Under the pieces are notes generated by a model. The model was not told the DNA's origin. It searched no databases and saw only the letters and a program-made list of their open reading frames with translations. A DNA stretch of 23,966 nt from positions 1-23,966 of the forward strand of contig CAMWOX010000009.1 in assembly GCA_947175975.1 (NCBI GenBank). The letters run 5' to 3'. Source of the stretch: an uncultured Ruminococcus sp. Its GTDB lineage: Bacteria > Bacillota > Clostridia > Oscillospirales > Ruminococcaceae. Positions 21,718 to 23,966 of this stretch are shown here, piece by piece (within the stretch, counting starts at the first letter, position 1; the number at the start of each line of letters is the position of its first letter). The translations under genes were made by a program, and so were the position numbers.

Positions 21718-23739
21718 ATGCAGAGACTATTTCAGCCCATCGGCGATCTGAAAAGCGTCAGCAAAAAACGGAATGCACTCTATCAGAAAATGGGGATTCA
21801 TACGCCGTATGAATTATTATGGCATCTGCCCAGGCTCTATCAGGATTACAGAGAACCTGTTCCGGTTGCGGAGACTGTAATCGGTATGTCTGCCACGATC
21901 AAAGTGAAAATTACCAATAAAAAAAATCCGGTCTATACCCGATCCGGTATGGAGATATTTCAGGCAGAAGCCGTTGATGATGCCAATACTAAAATTAATA
22001 TTACGATTTTTAACCAGAGATTTACGTTCCAGGGGCTTTCTGTGGGAAATGATTATATTTTGTCCGGTAAAATAAAGGAAGATACTTATCATGAAAATTG
22101 CAGGATGATCCAGAATCCTAAGATTCTCAGTGATGAAAAAAATCCCCTGGAAGCTGTCTATCCACAGACAGCAGGATTGACCAGTCCCATGATCCGGACA
22201 AATATCAAAGAATGCCTGGGACTGCTGGATGCGGTTAATTTTGAAACGCTCTCCCTGGAACTGCGGGATCAGTATCAGATTGTTTCCTTGACAAAGGCAT
22301 TTCATGATGTACACCAGCCGGAAACGATGGAACAAGTGGTTGCGGCAAAACACAGGCTTGCTTTTGAGGAACAGCTCAGATTGGAGCTGGGACTGCACAT
22401 GCTGAAAATGCAGTCCAGAGTAAAAACGGATTATCCCATGCAGGATATTTCGATAAAGCCATTTTTGGATAGTTTGCCGTTTCAGCTGACAAATGCACAG
22501 TTACAAGCAATTACAGAAATTACACAGGATCTATCCGGCGATATGCCTATGAATCGGCTATTGCAAGGGGATGTCGGCAGCGGCAAAACTGCGGTTGCAA
22601 TTGCCGCCTGTTATTTCTGCGTCCAGAATGGTTATCAGAGTGTGCTGATGGCTCCTACGGAGATTCTTGCAGAACAGCATTACAAGACATTCTGCGATTT
22701 TCTGGGAAAATTTGAAATTGAGATTGTGTTATTGACTGGTTCGCTTACACCCAAACAGAAAAAATTGCGTTATGCGAAAATCGCTGACGGCTCAGCAAAA
22801 GTCATTATTGGCACGCATGCCGTTTTCCAGAAAGCCGTCACATACTGCAATTTAGGACTGGTTATCACGGATGAACAGCATCGTTTCGGTGTCGCCCAGA
22901 GGGACAGCCTTGCGGAAAAAGGCGGCATGCCGCATAAATTAGTCATGTCTGCCACACCGATTCCCAGAACACTTGGTCTTGTGATTTATGGTGATCTGGA
23001 AATTTCCGTTCTAGATGCTATGCCCAATGGCAGACTCCCTGTTAAGACTTATGCAATCACTGGGAAAATCCGGGATCGTGCCATGAATTTTGTCAAACAG
23101 GAACTCCAGAAAGGTCACCAGGCATATATCGTATGCCCTGCGATTGAGGATTCTGCGGCGGAGCTGAAAGCTGTGACGGCTTATGCGGAATTGTGCAAAA
23201 AAGATTTTCTCAAAGACTGGAAAATTGCAATCCTGCATGGGCAGATGTCCGCACAGGAAAAAGACACTGTTATGGGACAGTTCCGGAATCATGAAACGGA
23301 TGTACTGATCTGCACAACTGTTGTGGAAGTCGGTGTAGATGTGCCGAATGCAACAATCATGGTAATTGAGGATGCTGACCGTTTCGGCTTGTCGCAGCTT
23401 CACCAGTTACGGGGGCGTGTAGGACGTTCCGATCACCAGAGCTATTGTGTTTTGGTCACGGAGCATGTCACGGAGGAGAGCCGGGAGCGTCTGCGTCTGC
23501 TGTGCAGTACAACGGACGGATTTGCAATTGCCGAGGCTGATTTGCAGTTACGCAAAGCAGGGGATTTCTTTGGCAACAAACAGCATGGACTGCCGCCCAT
23601 GCGGCTTGCAGGGCTGATTGACAGTGAAATGTTGGATGAAATCCGGCAGGTGCGAGAAACGATCACAGAACAGGATCAGTATCTGGAACATCCGGAGAAT
23701 CAGGCTTTGCAGATCAGTGTGACCCAATTGTTTTGTTAA
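21718..23739 (+). CDS. recG: ATP-dependent DNA helicase RecG
   Basis: RecG remodels stalled forks and Holliday junctions. The 673-residue protein has the N-terminal OB-fold wedge domain, Walker A in GDVGSGKT (residues 284-291) and the DEQH box at 385-388 (DEQHRFG). It also has SATPIPRTLGL near residue 411 and the C-terminal helicase motifs VEVGVDVPNA and HQLRGRVGRSDHQSYC. Length and motif order are standard. GGGAG (21705-21709) precedes ATG 21718. It completes the conserved asp23-yloV-recG cluster, although separated from yloV by a terminator here. Confidence 0.97.
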   Translation: MQRLFQPIGDLKSVSKKRNALYQKMGIHTPYELLWHLPRLYQDYREPVPVAETVIGMSATIKVKITNKKNPVYTRSGMEIFQAEAVDDANTKINITIFNQRFTFQGLSVGNDYILSGKIKEDTYHENCRMIQNPKILSDEKNPLEAVYPQTAGLTSPMIRTNIKECLGLLDAVNFETLSLELRDQYQIVSLTKAFHDVHQPETMEQVVAAKHRLAFEEQLRLELGLHMLKMQSRVKTDYPMQDISIKPFLDSLPFQLTNAQLQAITEITQDLSGDMPMNRLLQGDVGSGKTAVAIAACYFCVQNGYQSVLMAPTEILAEQHYKTFCDFLGKFEIEIVLLTGSLTPKQKKLRYAKIADGSAKVIIGTHAVFQKAVTYCNLGLVITDEQHRFGVAQRDSLAEKGGMPHKLVMSATPIPRTLGLVIYGDLEISVLDAMPNGRLPVKTYAITGKIRDRAMNFVKQELQKGHQAYIVCPAIEDSAAELKAVTAYAELCKKDFLKDWKIAILHGQMSAQEKDTVMGQFRNHETDVLICTTVVEVGVDVPNATIMVIEDADRFGLSQLHQLRGRVGRSDHQSYCVLVTEHVTEESRERLRLLCSTTDGFAIAEADLQLRKAGDFFGNKQHGLPPMRLAGLIDSEMLDEIRQVRETITEQDQYLEHPENQALQISVTQLFC

Positions 23740-23815
23740 TTTGGATAAAAATAAAATAGTATTGATTTTAAAATTGTTTAAATTTCACAAATCTAGAAAT
23801 ATTTGAAAAAAATGC

Positions 23816-23844
23816 TTGACAAACGGCATATTTTATGCTATACT
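23816..23844 (+). promoter_or_regulatory. Sigma-A promoter of the tRNA-Val gene
   Basis: TTGACA (23816-23821) and TATACT (23839-23844) with a 17-bp spacer and a TGC extended -10. It is among the strongest promoters in the window, as expected for a tRNA gene. The region 23740-23815 is AT-rich with no gene. Confidence 0.92.
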
Positions 23845-23850
23845 AGAATA

Positions 23851-23888
23851 GTCGCAGGGATGAAGAATAAAAATCCCGAATATGCGAC
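23851..23888 (+). other. Structured 5' leader of the tRNA-Val transcript
   Basis: GTCGCA (23851-23856) pairs with TGCGAC (23883-23888), and GGGAT (23857-23861) with ATCCC (23873-23877), leaving a 5-base bulge GAATA and an A-rich loop. The predicted transcription start is just before it, so the precursor RNA would begin as a hairpin, 9 bases from the mature tRNA 5' end cut by RNase P. Confidence 0.65.
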
Positions 23889-23897
23889 ACAAATAGT

Positions 23898-23966
23898 GGA
23901 AGCTTAGCTCAGCTGGGAGAGCATCTGCCTTACAAGCAGAGGGTCATAGGTTCGAGCCCTATAGTT
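23898..23966 (+). tRNA. trnV: tRNA-Val (anticodon TAC), 3' end cut by the window
   Basis: Cloverleaf parts can be assigned: acceptor GGAAGCT, D arm GCTC with loop AGCTGGGA and GAGC, anticodon stem TCTGC with loop CTTACAA and GCAGA. They continue with variable loop GGGTC and the T arm ATAGG-TTCGAGC-CCTAT. The anticodon TAC reads GUA/GUG/GUU/GUC valine codons. The acceptor's 3' strand begins AGTT and stops at the window end, so the last ~3 stem bases, discriminator and CCA fall outside. Confidence 0.95.

Noticed and set aside
1..23966. Mobile elements, CRISPR arrays or prophage
   Set aside because: No transposase, integrase, spaced repeat series or terminal inverted repeats seen.

Overview
The window is a gene-dense piece of chromosome from a low-to-mid GC Gram-positive Firmicute. 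A Ruminococcus-like member of the Oscillospiraceae is the most likely source. The signs are sigma-A promoters with 17-bp spacers, strong AGGAGG-type ribosome binding sites, a CIRCE/HrcA heat-shock operon, NrdR, the Asp23-YloV-RecG cluster and a thiamine ECF substrate-binding protein. A C-terminal dockerin on a secreted peptidoglycan hydrolase and a probable cohesin-like domain on a lipoprotein point more specifically to a cellulosome-building ruminococcus. The genus is an inference. Nearly all genes are on the + strand; the one clear exception is a small membrane-anchored protein at 10848-11315.

Layout: 1-249 is the 3' end of glycogen phosphorylase, followed after 14 bp by nadB and nadC (quinolinate and NAD synthesis), a lipoprotein with a possible cohesin fold, and metG (TTG start). 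A TPP riboswitch with its own terminator (5351-5513) controls thiT. A perfect sigma-A promoter then drives serC-serA, which ends at a strong terminator (8686-8722). The next 300 bases hold two unannotated micro-ORFs of 34 and 47 codons, then a sugar-phosphate isomerase-like TIM-barrel gene. nrdR has its own promoter and is followed by a small multi-pass membrane protein, whose 3' end overlaps the convergent minus-strand gene. An RsuA-type pseudouridine synthase and a stand-alone sugar-ABC ATPase follow.

The second half is the class I heat-shock operon hrcA-grpE-dnaK-dnaJ. It has one promoter and a perfect CIRCE operator, and a GNRA-capped hairpin lies between dnaK and dnaJ. It ends at a terminator. 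Next come the secreted NlpC/P60-like hydrolase with SH3 and dockerin domains, and the asp23-like/yloV/recG cluster. The window ends inside a tRNA-Val(TAC) gene with a strong promoter and a structured leader.

Most genes are housekeeping. The parts worth a second look are the candidate lipid-anchored cohesin together with the dockerin-tagged cell-wall hydrolase, the pair of micro-ORFs with opposite charge, and several genes whose starts lie so close behind an intrinsic terminator that no promoter fits between. No insertion sequences, CRISPR arrays, prophage genes or attachment sites were seen.
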